This document shows positions 42,884-51,465 of a stretch of 64,000 nucleotides of DNA, piece by piece. The notes under the pieces are model-generated. The model saw only the letters and a program-made list of their open reading frames with translations, had not been told where the DNA came from and searched no databases. This stretch comes from an uncultured Anaerolineae bacterium (GTDB lineage Bacteria > Chloroflexota > Anaerolineae > Aggregatilineales > Phototrophicaceae), in the NCBI GenBank assembly GCA_934216615.1, contig CAKQCB010000003.1:551765-615764 (forward strand), read 5' to 3'. Positions within the stretch are counted from its first letter, which is position 1, and each line of letters begins with the position of its first letter. The position numbers and the translations under genes are program-made.

Positions 42884-44256
42884 ACATTGCCAACAGTCCA
42901 GAAGTGCAAGCGGCGATCAGTCTTGTGGCTGCCCGCCTTGAAAATGAGCGCAAAGCGCGCAACATCCCAGGGATTTCGGCGGGGATTGTGATCGACCAAG
43001 AATTAGTTTGGCATCAAGGGTATGGCGTTGCCAACGTCACAAACCAAACCCCCGCCAATGAGAAGACAGTGTATCGCGTCGCGTCGATCACAAAATTATT
43101 CACCGCCACCATGCTGATGCAACTGCGCGATGCGGGCAAACTCAATCTCGATGACCCGATTGACAAGTACTTGCCTGAGTTAAAACTAAATTCTAAATTT
43201 CCCGACGCAAAACCACCCACGTTTAAGCAGATTGTCTCGCATGCTTCCGGCTTGAGTCGTGAAGGTGAACATGAAGGCTGGATCAGCGGAACGATGCCCG
43301 GCCTTGAAGATTTATTCCGCATGGCAAACGAGATCGAAATGCGCCTGCCCGCATGGACTGAACCTAAATACTCGAATCTCGCGATTGCCCTCTTAGGCCA
43401 CGCCCTCAGCCGTATTGCCGAACAGCCCTACGCCGAATATATCCATGAGCATATTTTAGAACCGTTGGGCATGGCGAACAGTAGTTTTAACCGCTCGCGG
43501 TACGGCGAAGACACCTACGGCGTCGGCTATCAACTGGATGAAAATGACGCTTACAAAGAAGCCATGTACTGGGCCACCGAAGGGCATATTGGGGCGGGCG
43601 CGTTGTTCAGCAACGTCGAAGATATCGCGCGTTTTATCTCGCTCCAATTCCGCGAAGGGGGCGCGGGCGGTGCGCAGATTTTGGGCAGTACCACCCTGCG
43701 TGAAATGCACATGCCCGTGAGTGTCACGCCTGACTTTGAAAGTGGTTATGGCATTGGCTGGGGAATCCGTCGTGTTGGAGGGTTCAAAGTGGTCGGTCAC
43801 AGCGGGGGTTTGCCCGGCTTCACGACCAATATCACGTTAGTGCCCCCGTTGAAATTAGCGGCAATCGCGTTCACCAATTACGAAACCGCGCCCGCGCTCA
43901 TCACACAAGGCATGTTAGAAACGTTGATCCCTGCGGTACAGGGTGAGATCGAACGGCAAGAAGTGAAGGCCGATAGAGCTACGCGCGATCAATGGACGGC
44001 CTATCTGGGTGAATATCGTGGGGATTCCTACGATGACCATGTTTATATCGAAATCGTTGATAAGCGCCTCACCTTATTCGAGATTGGCGCGAACCCATCC
44101 ACGTTCACGCAACTGGAGCCGACATCTTTCGGCCAGCACATTTTTAAACTGGTGGGCGGGTATGTCTCTGGCGACTATGCCACCTTCCAAGTAGATGAGG
44201 CAGGCCGTGTCACCGGGTTGCGTTTAGGCGCATATCCACTTTGGAAGACCCGTTAA
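42880..44256 (+). CDS. Serine hydrolase, beta-lactamase/D-aminopeptidase family
   Basis: 458 residues, penicillin-binding fold (beta-lactamase class C family). Catalytic motifs: S-I-T-K (Ser69) in RVASITKLF, Y-S-N in EPKYSNLAI near 164, and H-S-G in VVGHSGGLPGF near 306. No signal peptide, so it acts in the cytoplasm. A C-terminal beta-barrel-like domain of about 100 residues (GEYRGDSYDDHVYIEIVDKR) resembles those of D-aminopeptidases. Coupled to the GNAT gene by an ATGA overlap. Within this island, cleavage of D-residue-containing peptides or esters is the likely role; specificity cannot be read. Confidence 0.88.
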   Translation: MNIANSPEVQAAISLVAARLENERKARNIPGISAGIVIDQELVWHQGYGVANVTNQTPANEKTVYRVASITKLFTATMLMQLRDAGKLNLDDPIDKYLPELKLNSKFPDAKPPTFKQIVSHASGLSREGEHEGWISGTMPGLEDLFRMANEIEMRLPAWTEPKYSNLAIALLGHALSRIAEQPYAEYIHEHILEPLGMANSSFNRSRYGEDTYGVGYQLDENDAYKEAMYWATEGHIGAGALFSNVEDIARFISLQFREGGAGGAQILGSTTLREMHMPVSVTPDFESGYGIGWGIRRVGGFKVVGHSGGLPGFTTNITLVPPLKLAAIAFTNYETAPALITQGMLETLIPAVQGEIERQEVKADRATRDQWTAYLGEYRGDSYDDHVYIEIVDKRLTLFEIGANPSTFTQLEPTSFGQHIFKLVGGYVSGDYATFQVDEAGRVTGLRLGAYPLWKTR

Positions 44257-44344
44257 GAATTTTAAGCGCGTTTATTTTATTGATGTTGTGTGGCTTTTTT
44301 CGCCACCCATTTATGTATAAGAAAGACTGTTTTATAGAGGTCAC

Positions 44345-45805
44345 ATGAGAATTTTTACAGCGAGTTTTGCCACCGAAACCAATACCTTTTCCCCCATCCC
44401 TACGGGCACAAAAAGTTTTAGCGTGACGCGCAAAGGAGATTACAGCACGTTTCCCCCCTTTAAAGATTCTGTTCCCGCGCTTTGGCGTAAATGGGGCGAA
44501 GCAGATGGACACACCATCCTAGAAAGCCTGATTGCGCTGGCAGAACCCGCAGGGAAAACCCTTCAAGCCACTTACGAAACCTTTCGCGACGAAATCTTAG
44601 CTGACCTTCAAGAAGCCCTGCCTGTCGATGCGGTCTTGCTCGACCTGCATGGCGCGATGGTCGCCTATGGTTATGATGATTGTGAAGGTGACTTGATCGC
44701 CCGTATTCGTCAAATCGTCGGGGCAGAAGTCGCCATCGGCGTAGAGCTTGACCTACACTGTCATCTCACCGAGACGATGGTTGAAAATGCAACGGTGATC
44801 ATCACTTACAAAGATTACCCCCATACCGACTTTGGCGAACGGGCGGAAGAACTTTACAAGCTCATCGTCGCAACCGCCGAAGGCAAGGTCAAACCCGTCA
44901 TGGCGATGTTTGACTGCCAGATGAACAGCCTGTATTACCCGACGCAAGAACCGCTCAAAAGCTACGTTGAGAAGATGAAGTCGCTCGAAGGACACGACGG
45001 GATTCTGTCCGTCTCGCTAGGGCATGGCTTCCCCTGGGGGGATGTGCCGTTTCTCGGTGCAAAAACACTCGTGGTAGCAGACAATGATCTTTCAAGCGCG
45101 ACCGAATTAGCTCAGTCGCTCGGGATGGAGATGTACACCATGCGCAATGAAGCGCGTCCTCAATTCCTCAACATAGATGAGGCCATCGACACGGCGCTCA
45201 GCATTGAGGGACAACCGGTGGTGTTGGCCGACGTGTCCGACAACCCGGGCGGGGGTGCGCCGGGCGACTCCACCTATATTTTGAGCCGTCTTTTAGAACG
45301 TGGCATCACCAACGTCGCCATCGGTTGTATTTTTGACCCAATGGCGGTTCAACTGGCAATTGAAGCGGGCGAAGGGGCAGATATTGAGTTACGCATCGGC
45401 GGGAAGATGGGTAAATCTTCCGGCAGTCCCGTTGATGTGACAGCGAAGGTGGGCAAAATTACGTATGATGCCATTCAACATTTCGGCCCTGTCGAAACCC
45501 AACAGTCCTTTGTGATGGGCGATTCTGTCGCCATCACCGCCAACGGGATCGATATTGTGCTGTACTCCATGCGTGGGCAAACCTTCAGCCCTGAAGTTTT
45601 TACCAATGTCGGCATTGATCCGTTCCAGAAAAAAATCCTCGTGGTGAAGTCCACCCAACACTTTTACGCTCGCTTCGCGCCGATAGCCACGCGCGTGATC
45701 TATGTCGGGGCGCCGGGTGCTGTTGCCCCAGAATTTGAATCAATCCCTTACGAGCACGCGGGTTTACACCGCTGGCCGAATGTCGATAACCCCTTAGGAG
45801 TCTAA
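44345..45805 (+). CDS. M81 family metallopeptidase (MlrC-like)
   Basis: 486 residues. N-terminal RIFTASFATETNTFSPIPTG, LLDLHGAMVAYGYDDCEGDL, ELDLHCHLTETM and YKDYPHTDFGERAEEL supply the Asp/His zinc ligands typical of M81 (DUF1485), the family of MlrC, which finishes breakdown of the D-residue-rich peptide microcystin. DNPGGGAPGDSTYIL marks the second conserved domain. AGAGGT precedes the ATG. Cytoplasmic. Its place among D-amino acid genes fits cleavage of linear peptides with unusual residues; actual substrate unknown. Confidence 0.9.
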   Translation: MRIFTASFATETNTFSPIPTGTKSFSVTRKGDYSTFPPFKDSVPALWRKWGEADGHTILESLIALAEPAGKTLQATYETFRDEILADLQEALPVDAVLLDLHGAMVAYGYDDCEGDLIARIRQIVGAEVAIGVELDLHCHLTETMVENATVIITYKDYPHTDFGERAEELYKLIVATAEGKVKPVMAMFDCQMNSLYYPTQEPLKSYVEKMKSLEGHDGILSVSLGHGFPWGDVPFLGAKTLVVADNDLSSATELAQSLGMEMYTMRNEARPQFLNIDEAIDTALSIEGQPVVLADVSDNPGGGAPGDSTYILSRLLERGITNVAIGCIFDPMAVQLAIEAGEGADIELRIGGKMGKSSGSPVDVTAKVGKITYDAIQHFGPVETQQSFVMGDSVAITANGIDIVLYSMRGQTFSPEVFTNVGIDPFQKKILVVKSTQHFYARFAPIATRVIYVGAPGAVAPEFESIPYEHAGLHRWPNVDNPLGV

Positions 45806-45808
45806 AAA

Positions 45809-47281
45809 ATGACGAATTATTCAGAACGTTTACAAGGTTTTGAGGCATGGCTCCAAGAACAGTTGAAGCGTTGGAACGCGCCCGGGGCGGCCATCGGCAT
45901 TATCGCGGACGGCGAGATCATCCTTGCTGAAGGGTACGGCCTGCGTGATGTAGAAAAAAACCTGCCTGTCGATGCCGACACGTTATTTGCCATCGGCTCG
46001 TGTAGCAAGGCCTTCACCACTTACGGGATGGGTCTTTTGATGGATGAAGGCAAACTCGATTGGGACACCCCCGTTCGCGAATATCTGCCCGACTTCCGTT
46101 TGTATGATGAAGTGGCGACCCAACTCACCACCCCGCGCGACCTCGTCAGCCACCGCACAGGTTTACCACGTCACGATATGATGTGGTATGGCTCGGCACA
46201 GGATCGCAAAACCATTTTTGATCGCCTACGCCATTTAAAACCCAGCAAAACATTCCGTCAGGCCTTTCAATACAATAACTTGATGTTCATGGCAGCGGGT
46301 TACCTCACGGGTGAAATTGCGGGCATGTCATGGGAAGACTTCATCCAAACCCGCGTCTTTGACGTGTTGGGCATGAAGAACAGCAACTTGTCCGTCACAA
46401 AATCCGAAACAGCGGAAAATGCCGCGCTACCCTATTCGAATGTGACAGGCGAGATCAAAGCAATCCCCTTCCGTAATTTAGATGTGGTAGCGCCTGCCGG
46501 GTCGATCAACTCAAACATCAATGAAATGTTAGTCTGGTTGAAAATGCACATGGAAGGCGGGGTGCATCAAGGACAGCGTCTCATCCAAGAGGCCACTCTC
46601 AAAGAAACGCACAGCCCGCAAACCGTCATGAAGATCACGCCAGATATGCCGTGGTATGGAAGCAGTGAGATCGAAAATACGGCCTATGCGCTTGGGTGGG
46701 CGACACAAACCTACCGAGGCCATACGATGGTTCGGCATACGGGCGGTATTGATGGATTCATCTCATCCGTTTCGTTCTTTCCGAACGAAAATTTTGGCGT
46801 GGTCGTCCTCACCAACGTCGGCGAAACTTACTTAGCGATTTCGTTGGCGCTGAATATTTTTGACCGCATGTTGGGCTTAGATCATTTTGACTGGAATTCA
46901 CGCTTTGACAGCAATAAAGAACTTCTGCAGGACATGCACAAGAAGTCTGTCGAAGATTTGGTGAGCGCCCGAAAAGCGGATGCCGACCCCTTACACAAAC
47001 TCGCTGATTATGTGGGAACGTATCAACATGCGGGGTATGGAGACATGGTGATTGCCTTAGAAGGGGACGGCCTGCAAGCCACATTTAACGGTATCCCCTT
47101 CAACCTGTCCCCGCACAATTTCGACGTGTTCGCCGCCACCAGCCCTGATGAAGGCGATGAGTTCTTTCTGTTGGTGAGCTTCAAGACCGATCAACACGGG
47201 GACGTTTACAGCTTCTCGATGGGTTTTGAGCCTACGGTGGACGCGATTGAATTCATAAAAACTAACCGCGATAAACAATAA
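45809..47281 (+). CDS. Serine hydrolase, beta-lactamase family with DUF3471-like C-terminus
   Basis: 490 residues; second beta-lactamase-fold enzyme of the island. Motifs: S-C-S-K (Ser64) in FAIGSCSKAF, Y-N-N in FQYNNLMFMAAGY near 154 and H-T-G in VRHTGGIDGF near 310. The last 100 residues (LADYVGTYQHAGYGDMVI) match the beta-barrel domain common in D-aminopeptidase/esterase relatives. Only 3 nt after the M81 gene with GGAG upstream, so clearly co-transcribed. Not close enough to the first serine hydrolase to suggest recent duplication. Cytoplasmic. Confidence 0.88.
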   Translation: MTNYSERLQGFEAWLQEQLKRWNAPGAAIGIIADGEIILAEGYGLRDVEKNLPVDADTLFAIGSCSKAFTTYGMGLLMDEGKLDWDTPVREYLPDFRLYDEVATQLTTPRDLVSHRTGLPRHDMMWYGSAQDRKTIFDRLRHLKPSKTFRQAFQYNNLMFMAAGYLTGEIAGMSWEDFIQTRVFDVLGMKNSNLSVTKSETAENAALPYSNVTGEIKAIPFRNLDVVAPAGSINSNINEMLVWLKMHMEGGVHQGQRLIQEATLKETHSPQTVMKITPDMPWYGSSEIENTAYALGWATQTYRGHTMVRHTGGIDGFISSVSFFPNENFGVVVLTNVGETYLAISLALNIFDRMLGLDHFDWNSRFDSNKELLQDMHKKSVEDLVSARKADADPLHKLADYVGTYQHAGYGDMVIALEGDGLQATFNGIPFNLSPHNFDVFAATSPDEGDEFFLLVSFKTDQHGDVYSFSMGFEPTVDAIEFIKTNRDKQ

Positions 47282-47319
47282 TATGTGCAACTCGCGACCT
47301 AAATTTGCACATATTATTG
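47276..47319. promoter_or_regulatory. Inverted-repeat operator 2 (twin of 40319-40362)
   Basis: CAATAATATGTGCAA (47276-47290) and its exact complement (47305-47319) with a 14-bp spacer. It overlaps the last codons of the serine hydrolase gene and lies about 75 nt before the peptide-binding protein gene, so it marks a second regulated promoter in the island. Confidence 0.85.
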
Positions 47320-47395
47320 CAATAGCGTAATGTTATACCTGAACCAGATCAAAAAAATCGGTTATTGAGATATTTATTGAGTGTGTAGGAGAAAT

Positions 47396-49093
47396 ATGAG
47401 TATGAACAGAGTTTTAAAAATGGGTGCTGTTTCCCTATTGGGCATCCTTTCCCTTAGTGCTGTTTCTGCACAAGATGTGGGGAATGTGTTGCAAATTGCT
47501 GTGTCTACAGAAACGGACACACTGAACCCCTATCTAACGGGCCTCGGCCCTTCTCATACCAATATCTATCTGATTAACCGTGGCCCTTGGACCTTTGATG
47601 ACACAGGCAACCTGATCCCTGTTTTGGTGGAAGAACTGCCGATTGACGTTGAAGGTGGCGTTACCCAAACCGATGCGGGTCAAACCGTCGTCCGTTTCAC
47701 GCTTGCCGATTGGGCTGTTTGGTCAGATGGCACCCCCATGACCGCTGACGACTTCATCTTCCCATTTGAAGTCTCTCAAGATGGCGTTACAGCGCTCGTA
47801 CAAGATATGTTCACCGACGTGGTGGAAAGTGTCACCGCAGGTGAAAGTGAACAAGAAGTAATCGTCACGTATGTTTCAACACAACCGGACTGGTACGCGG
47901 CGGGTTTCTGGCCGTTACCCGCGCATGTCTTACGCCCACTCTATGACGAAGCGCTCGCTTCCGGCGCAGGGTTAGATTCCCTGTCGTGGAACCGCGCCCC
48001 AAGCGTCAGCAACGGCCCTTTCATCTTCTCTGAATGGGTTTCCGGTAGCTATTTACGTTTCACCCGCAATGATGCCTTCTTCCAACCCCCGTGGTTCGAT
48101 GAAGTCGTGGTCAGCTTCTATCCTGACCAAACCGTCGTTCGTACCATCCTACAAAATGGACAGGCAGATATTTCTTCGTTCGGCCAACCGCCTGAAATTT
48201 TCGACTTTCAAGATGATCCGAACTTCGTCATCAGCAGTCTACCCGCAGGCACCGTGGAAAGCTGGTACTTGAACCTCGGCGAAAATGGTCACCCTGCTCT
48301 GAAAGATGTGCGCGTGCGCCAAGCGTTGGTCATGGCGCTGGATCGTCAATTGATCGTGGATGAACTGCTCGGCGGTGTCAGCTCGATTCCGGGCACATTC
48401 TGGGCGGGAACCATTTGGGAAAATGAAGATGCGGCTGGCTTGTGGCCTGCTTATGATCCTGCGGGCGCGGTCGCTTTGTTGAATGAAGCGGGCTGGGTCG
48501 ATGAAGATGGCGACGGCATTTGTGAAGCGCATGGCGTAGACGGTGTTGAAGATGGCACGCCGTTGGTGCTCAGCCATTCGACCACCGCCGCAACCCTGCG
48601 CATGGATGCCCAAGTTTTGGCGCAAGATATTTTGAGTGAATCTTGCATCGGCTTAGATTTAGTCACGGTTGAACCTAGCTTGATGCTCGCCACGCTCGAC
48701 AACGGCGGTGCTCAACGCGCAGGTCTGAACGATATTTATCACTTCGCGGTCTTGGCTTCGCGTACATCCATCGTCGCGCCCAACTACTGGAGCTGTGAAG
48801 GGATTCCTTCCCCCGAAAACCCCGCTGGTTTGAACTTAGCACATGCTTGTTGGGAAGAAATTGATGCGCTGTGGGATACGCTCGGCACCCAAACGGATGC
48901 CGAAGTCAGCTTAGCAACCGCCGCTGAAATTCAAACCTTCATGGCTGAACAGGTTTTCTGGATTCCCATGTGGGATCGCCCATCGTTGGCTGTGTACTCC
49001 AGCGAACTTGAAAATGTCCGCTTAACACCAGACGACATTTCACCGTATCGTGGTATGTTATGGCAAATTTACGAATGGCAACGGGCTGAATAA
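47396..49093 (+). CDS. Peptide-binding protein of the island's Opp/Dpp importer
   Basis: Solute-binding protein family 5, 565 residues. ATG 47396 has AGGAG 6 nt upstream and opens a signal peptide (MSMNRVLKMGAVSLLG..., cut near VSA-QDV); an in-frame earlier ATG-less extension is ignored. Core: STETDTLNPYLTGLG, WSDGTPMTADDFIF, DVRVRQALVMALDRQLIV. A DEDGDGICEAHG loop near 365 looks like a calcium site. No lipobox. Likely captures peptides, perhaps with D-residues, for the intracellular hydrolases encoded upstream; the shared operator supports co-regulation. Confidence 0.93.
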   Translation: MSMNRVLKMGAVSLLGILSLSAVSAQDVGNVLQIAVSTETDTLNPYLTGLGPSHTNIYLINRGPWTFDDTGNLIPVLVEELPIDVEGGVTQTDAGQTVVRFTLADWAVWSDGTPMTADDFIFPFEVSQDGVTALVQDMFTDVVESVTAGESEQEVIVTYVSTQPDWYAAGFWPLPAHVLRPLYDEALASGAGLDSLSWNRAPSVSNGPFIFSEWVSGSYLRFTRNDAFFQPPWFDEVVVSFYPDQTVVRTILQNGQADISSFGQPPEIFDFQDDPNFVISSLPAGTVESWYLNLGENGHPALKDVRVRQALVMALDRQLIVDELLGGVSSIPGTFWAGTIWENEDAAGLWPAYDPAGAVALLNEAGWVDEDGDGICEAHGVDGVEDGTPLVLSHSTTAATLRMDAQVLAQDILSESCIGLDLVTVEPSLMLATLDNGGAQRAGLNDIYHFAVLASRTSIVAPNYWSCEGIPSPENPAGLNLAHACWEEIDALWDTLGTQTDAEVSLATAAEIQTFMAEQVFWIPMWDRPSLAVYSSELENVRLTPDDISPYRGMLWQIYEWQRAE

Positions 49094-49108
49094 ACGATCA
49101 GCATAAGC

Positions 49109-49151
49109 TTCAGAGAAAGGGTACAGGTCATCGCTCTACCCTTTCTCTGAA
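49109..49151 (+). other. Stem-loop between binding-protein and permease genes
   Basis: Perfect 15-bp stem TTCAGAGAAAGGGTA / TACCCTTTCTCTGAA with a 13-nt loop, 16 nt after the binding-protein stop, no T-run. A likely 3' stabiliser or partial terminator that keeps permease expression below that of the binding protein. The remaining 180 nt up to the permease show no gene. Confidence 0.7.
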
Positions 49152-49330
49152 AGACAATACAGTGGGGTCAACGACACTGCGCAATAAGCGATCAACTTGA
49201 TTCATTTTGGAATAGGATAAAACACATCTCACCCCAAATTTATCCGACCTTTCACTTCACCCGCAGTGGTTTTCCCCGAAACACTTTATAAACGCAAGAT
49301 TTATTGTGATCAGCAGTTGAAAGGCGCATC

Positions 49331-50365
49331 ATGGGCAGGTATGTTTTTCGCAGGCTTCTGCAAACCATCCCATTGCTATTTGCAATCAGCGTCATCCTTT
49401 TCATCATCATGAACTCGCTCGGTGACCCAATTGCGACTTTGGTAGACGCAACACGCCCGCCCACCCCTGAAGAACGCGCACGCCTTGAGCGCATCCTTGG
49501 GTTAGACCAACCGATTCATATGCAGTATTTGTATTGGTTAGTCGGAAATGATTGGACACAGATCGACCGCGATGGGGATGGTATCACCGACGCGCAAGGC
49601 ACACGGCGTGGCATTTTACGGGGCGATCTTGGGAATTCTATCGTCACGCGCCAACCCGCTTTGGTACGGATTCAAGAACGCTTACCGAACACCCTCATTC
49701 TGATGATCCCGACGTATATCATCGTCTTGGTCACGGCCATTATCTTAGGCGTGTATTCATCTACACGACCGTATACATGGCTGGATAATTTACTGACCAC
49801 CATCGCGTTTGTGTTTTACTCGATGCCGATCTTCATTGTCGCGCTGGCGATGATCTTCATCTTTGCGGTGACGTTCCGCAATCTGGGTTTACCGCATTTA
49901 CCCATCGCTGGAATGTACGACAACCGCGAACCACAAACGTTCTTAAACCTGCTTCGACACATGATCTTACCCGTGATGTCGCTCGTCATCATCCAAGCAG
50001 CGGGATATATGCGGTATGTCCGCGCCAGCATGATGGAAGCACTCGCGTCAGATTATGTGCGTACCGCCCATTCCAAAGGGTTGAGCGAGCGCAAAATCAT
50101 TTTTGGTCACGTCTTTAAAAACGCCTCGTTACCGCTTATCACCCTCGTTGGCTTGGATATCCCATTCCTGTTAGGGGGTGCGGTCATCACCGAGCAGATT
50201 TTTGCATGGCCGGGGATGGGGTTGTTATTCATCGAAAGTCTCAACCGTGCGGATTATTCGGTCTTGATGGGCATTTTGATGCTCACGGCGGTAGCAGTGG
50301 TTTTCTTCCAAATCTTGACTGACCTAGCGTATGTGTGGGTTGACCCCCGTATTAAACTGAGTTAA
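49331..50365 (+). CDS. Peptide ABC transporter permease, DppB type, with a DxDxDG insert
   Basis: 344 residues, about 20 more than the other DppB in this window. Six membrane helices; YVFRRLLQTIPLLFAISVILF at the start, EAA-type loop with AHSKGLSERKIIFGHVFKNA, end YVWVDPRIKLS. The external loop between helices 1 and 2 has an added DRDGDGITDAQG (residues 79-90), the pattern of calcium-binding loops in thrombospondin type 3 or dockerin repeats. GAAAGG lies before the ATG. Forms the channel with the DppC-type gene 14 nt downstream. Confidence 0.94.
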   Translation: MGRYVFRRLLQTIPLLFAISVILFIIMNSLGDPIATLVDATRPPTPEERARLERILGLDQPIHMQYLYWLVGNDWTQIDRDGDGITDAQGTRRGILRGDLGNSIVTRQPALVRIQERLPNTLILMIPTYIIVLVTAIILGVYSSTRPYTWLDNLLTTIAFVFYSMPIFIVALAMIFIFAVTFRNLGLPHLPIAGMYDNREPQTFLNLLRHMILPVMSLVIIQAAGYMRYVRASMMEALASDYVRTAHSKGLSERKIIFGHVFKNASLPLITLVGLDIPFLLGGAVITEQIFAWPGMGLLFIESLNRADYSVLMGILMLTAVAVVFFQILTDLAYVWVDPRIKLS

Positions 50366-50379
50366 GGGAAATATGACAC

Positions 50380-51345
50380 ATGACAACTGAAACCAGCACC
50401 CCTAAACCCAGCGTAAAAGTCGTCAATTTAACGACAAAAAATACGGAACAAACCCAGTCGGAAAGTGGTTTTCTGGTGGTTTGGCGACGCTTTTTCCGTC
50501 ACCGTATGGCCGTCGTCGGGCTGACAACCTTAATCGGCATCATCCTGTATATCACCCTCGGATCGTTCGCCTTCACAGAAGCCTACGCCAACGATACTGA
50601 CATCCGCAATAAATGGGCGCCCCCTTCCGCAGAACATTGGATGGGGACGGACAGCGTCGGGCGTGACATCATGGCGCGCACGATTTACGGCGGTCAAATC
50701 ACCCTTTTCACCAGCATTTTATCGGTCACCGTGACCGTCACTTTAGGCACGCTGTTGGGGCTGATCGCAGGCTATTACGGCGGTGCGGCCGACTTGGTCA
50801 TCACGCGCATTGCGGAAGCGCTATTTGTGATTCCCACCTTATTTTTGCTTCTGGTCCTCGCAAAGTTCATCGGCGGGCGCATCCCTGATGTCACGATCCT
50901 TGGACGTGTCATCAGCGGAAGTGTGTTCATCATCATCCTTGTGCTAGGTTTTACCAGTTGGATGGGACTCACCCGTATTGTGCGCGCGGTGGTGCTGTCA
51001 CTGAAAGAACAAGAATTTATCATTGCGGCGAAGGCATTAGGGGCAACCGGCTCGCGCATCATTTTCACGCACATTCTGCCGAATATCATCGCCCCGGTGA
51101 TTGTGTCTGCCACATTAGGTATCGCGGGGGTGATCCTGCTCGAGAGTAACATCAGCTTTTTAGGCTTGGGCGTCCAACCGCCAACGGCAAGCTGGGGAAA
51201 TATGATCCAACGCGCGGCCGAACGGATTGATACCGCATGGTGGTTATGGTTCTTCCCGGGCGGGTTGATTTTATTGACAATTCTGAGCATCAACTTTGTG
51301 GGGGACGGCCTGCGCGATGCGCTCGACCCGCGAAGTAGAAAATAA
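50380..51345 (+). CDS. Peptide ABC transporter permease, DppC type
   Basis: 321 residues: cytoplasmic N-tail with FRHRMAVVGLTTLIG, WMGTDSVGRDIMARTIYGG, EAA-type loop AAKALGATGSRIIFTHILPN, GVILLESNISFLGLGVQPPTAS and C-terminal GDGLRDALDPRSRK. About six helices. GGGAAAT precedes the ATG. No Dpp-type ATPase genes (DppD/F) follow, so both Dpp-like importers of this window must use ATPases encoded elsewhere. Confidence 0.95.
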   Translation: MTTETSTPKPSVKVVNLTTKNTEQTQSESGFLVVWRRFFRHRMAVVGLTTLIGIILYITLGSFAFTEAYANDTDIRNKWAPPSAEHWMGTDSVGRDIMARTIYGGQITLFTSILSVTVTVTLGTLLGLIAGYYGGAADLVITRIAEALFVIPTLFLLLVLAKFIGGRIPDVTILGRVISGSVFIIILVLGFTSWMGLTRIVRAVVLSLKEQEFIIAAKALGATGSRIIFTHILPNIIAPVIVSATLGIAGVILLESNISFLGLGVQPPTASWGNMIQRAAERIDTAWWLWFFPGGLILLTILSINFVGDGLRDALDPRSRK

Positions 51346-51365
51346 CCTCTACGCTAATCAAAAAC

Positions 51366-51390
51366 AGGCTGAGCATGTTCAGCCTTTTTT
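51366..51390 (+). terminator. Intrinsic terminator of the island
   Basis: Stem AGGCTGA / TTCAGCCT type pairing with a short loop followed by six T, 21 nt after the DppC stop. Confidence 0.88.
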
Positions 51391-51428
51391 ATCTTCGTCA
51401 TATAGCTACAAGATAGTGTCATACAAAA

Positions 51429-51461
51429 CGAAAGCGCGTGAGGATTTCTCACGCGCTTTCG
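51429..51461 (-). terminator. Intrinsic terminator of the nucleoside importer operon
   Basis: Perfect 14-bp stem CGAAAGCGCGTGAG / CTCACGCGCTTTCG with a 5-nt loop, followed by TTTTG on the minus strand, 4 nt after the stop of the last gene. Confidence 0.88.
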
Positions 51462-51465
51462 AGGC

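Noticed and set aside
42880..47281. The two serine hydrolases as true antibiotic-resistance beta-lactamases
   Set aside because: They lack signal peptides, carry C-terminal D-aminopeptidase-like domains and lie in a peptide-use island.
47276..47319. Inverted repeat behind the serine hydrolase gene as a terminator
   Set aside because: There is no T-run, the spacer is 14 nt, and nearly the same repeat stands in a divergent promoter region at 40319, so an operator is more likely.
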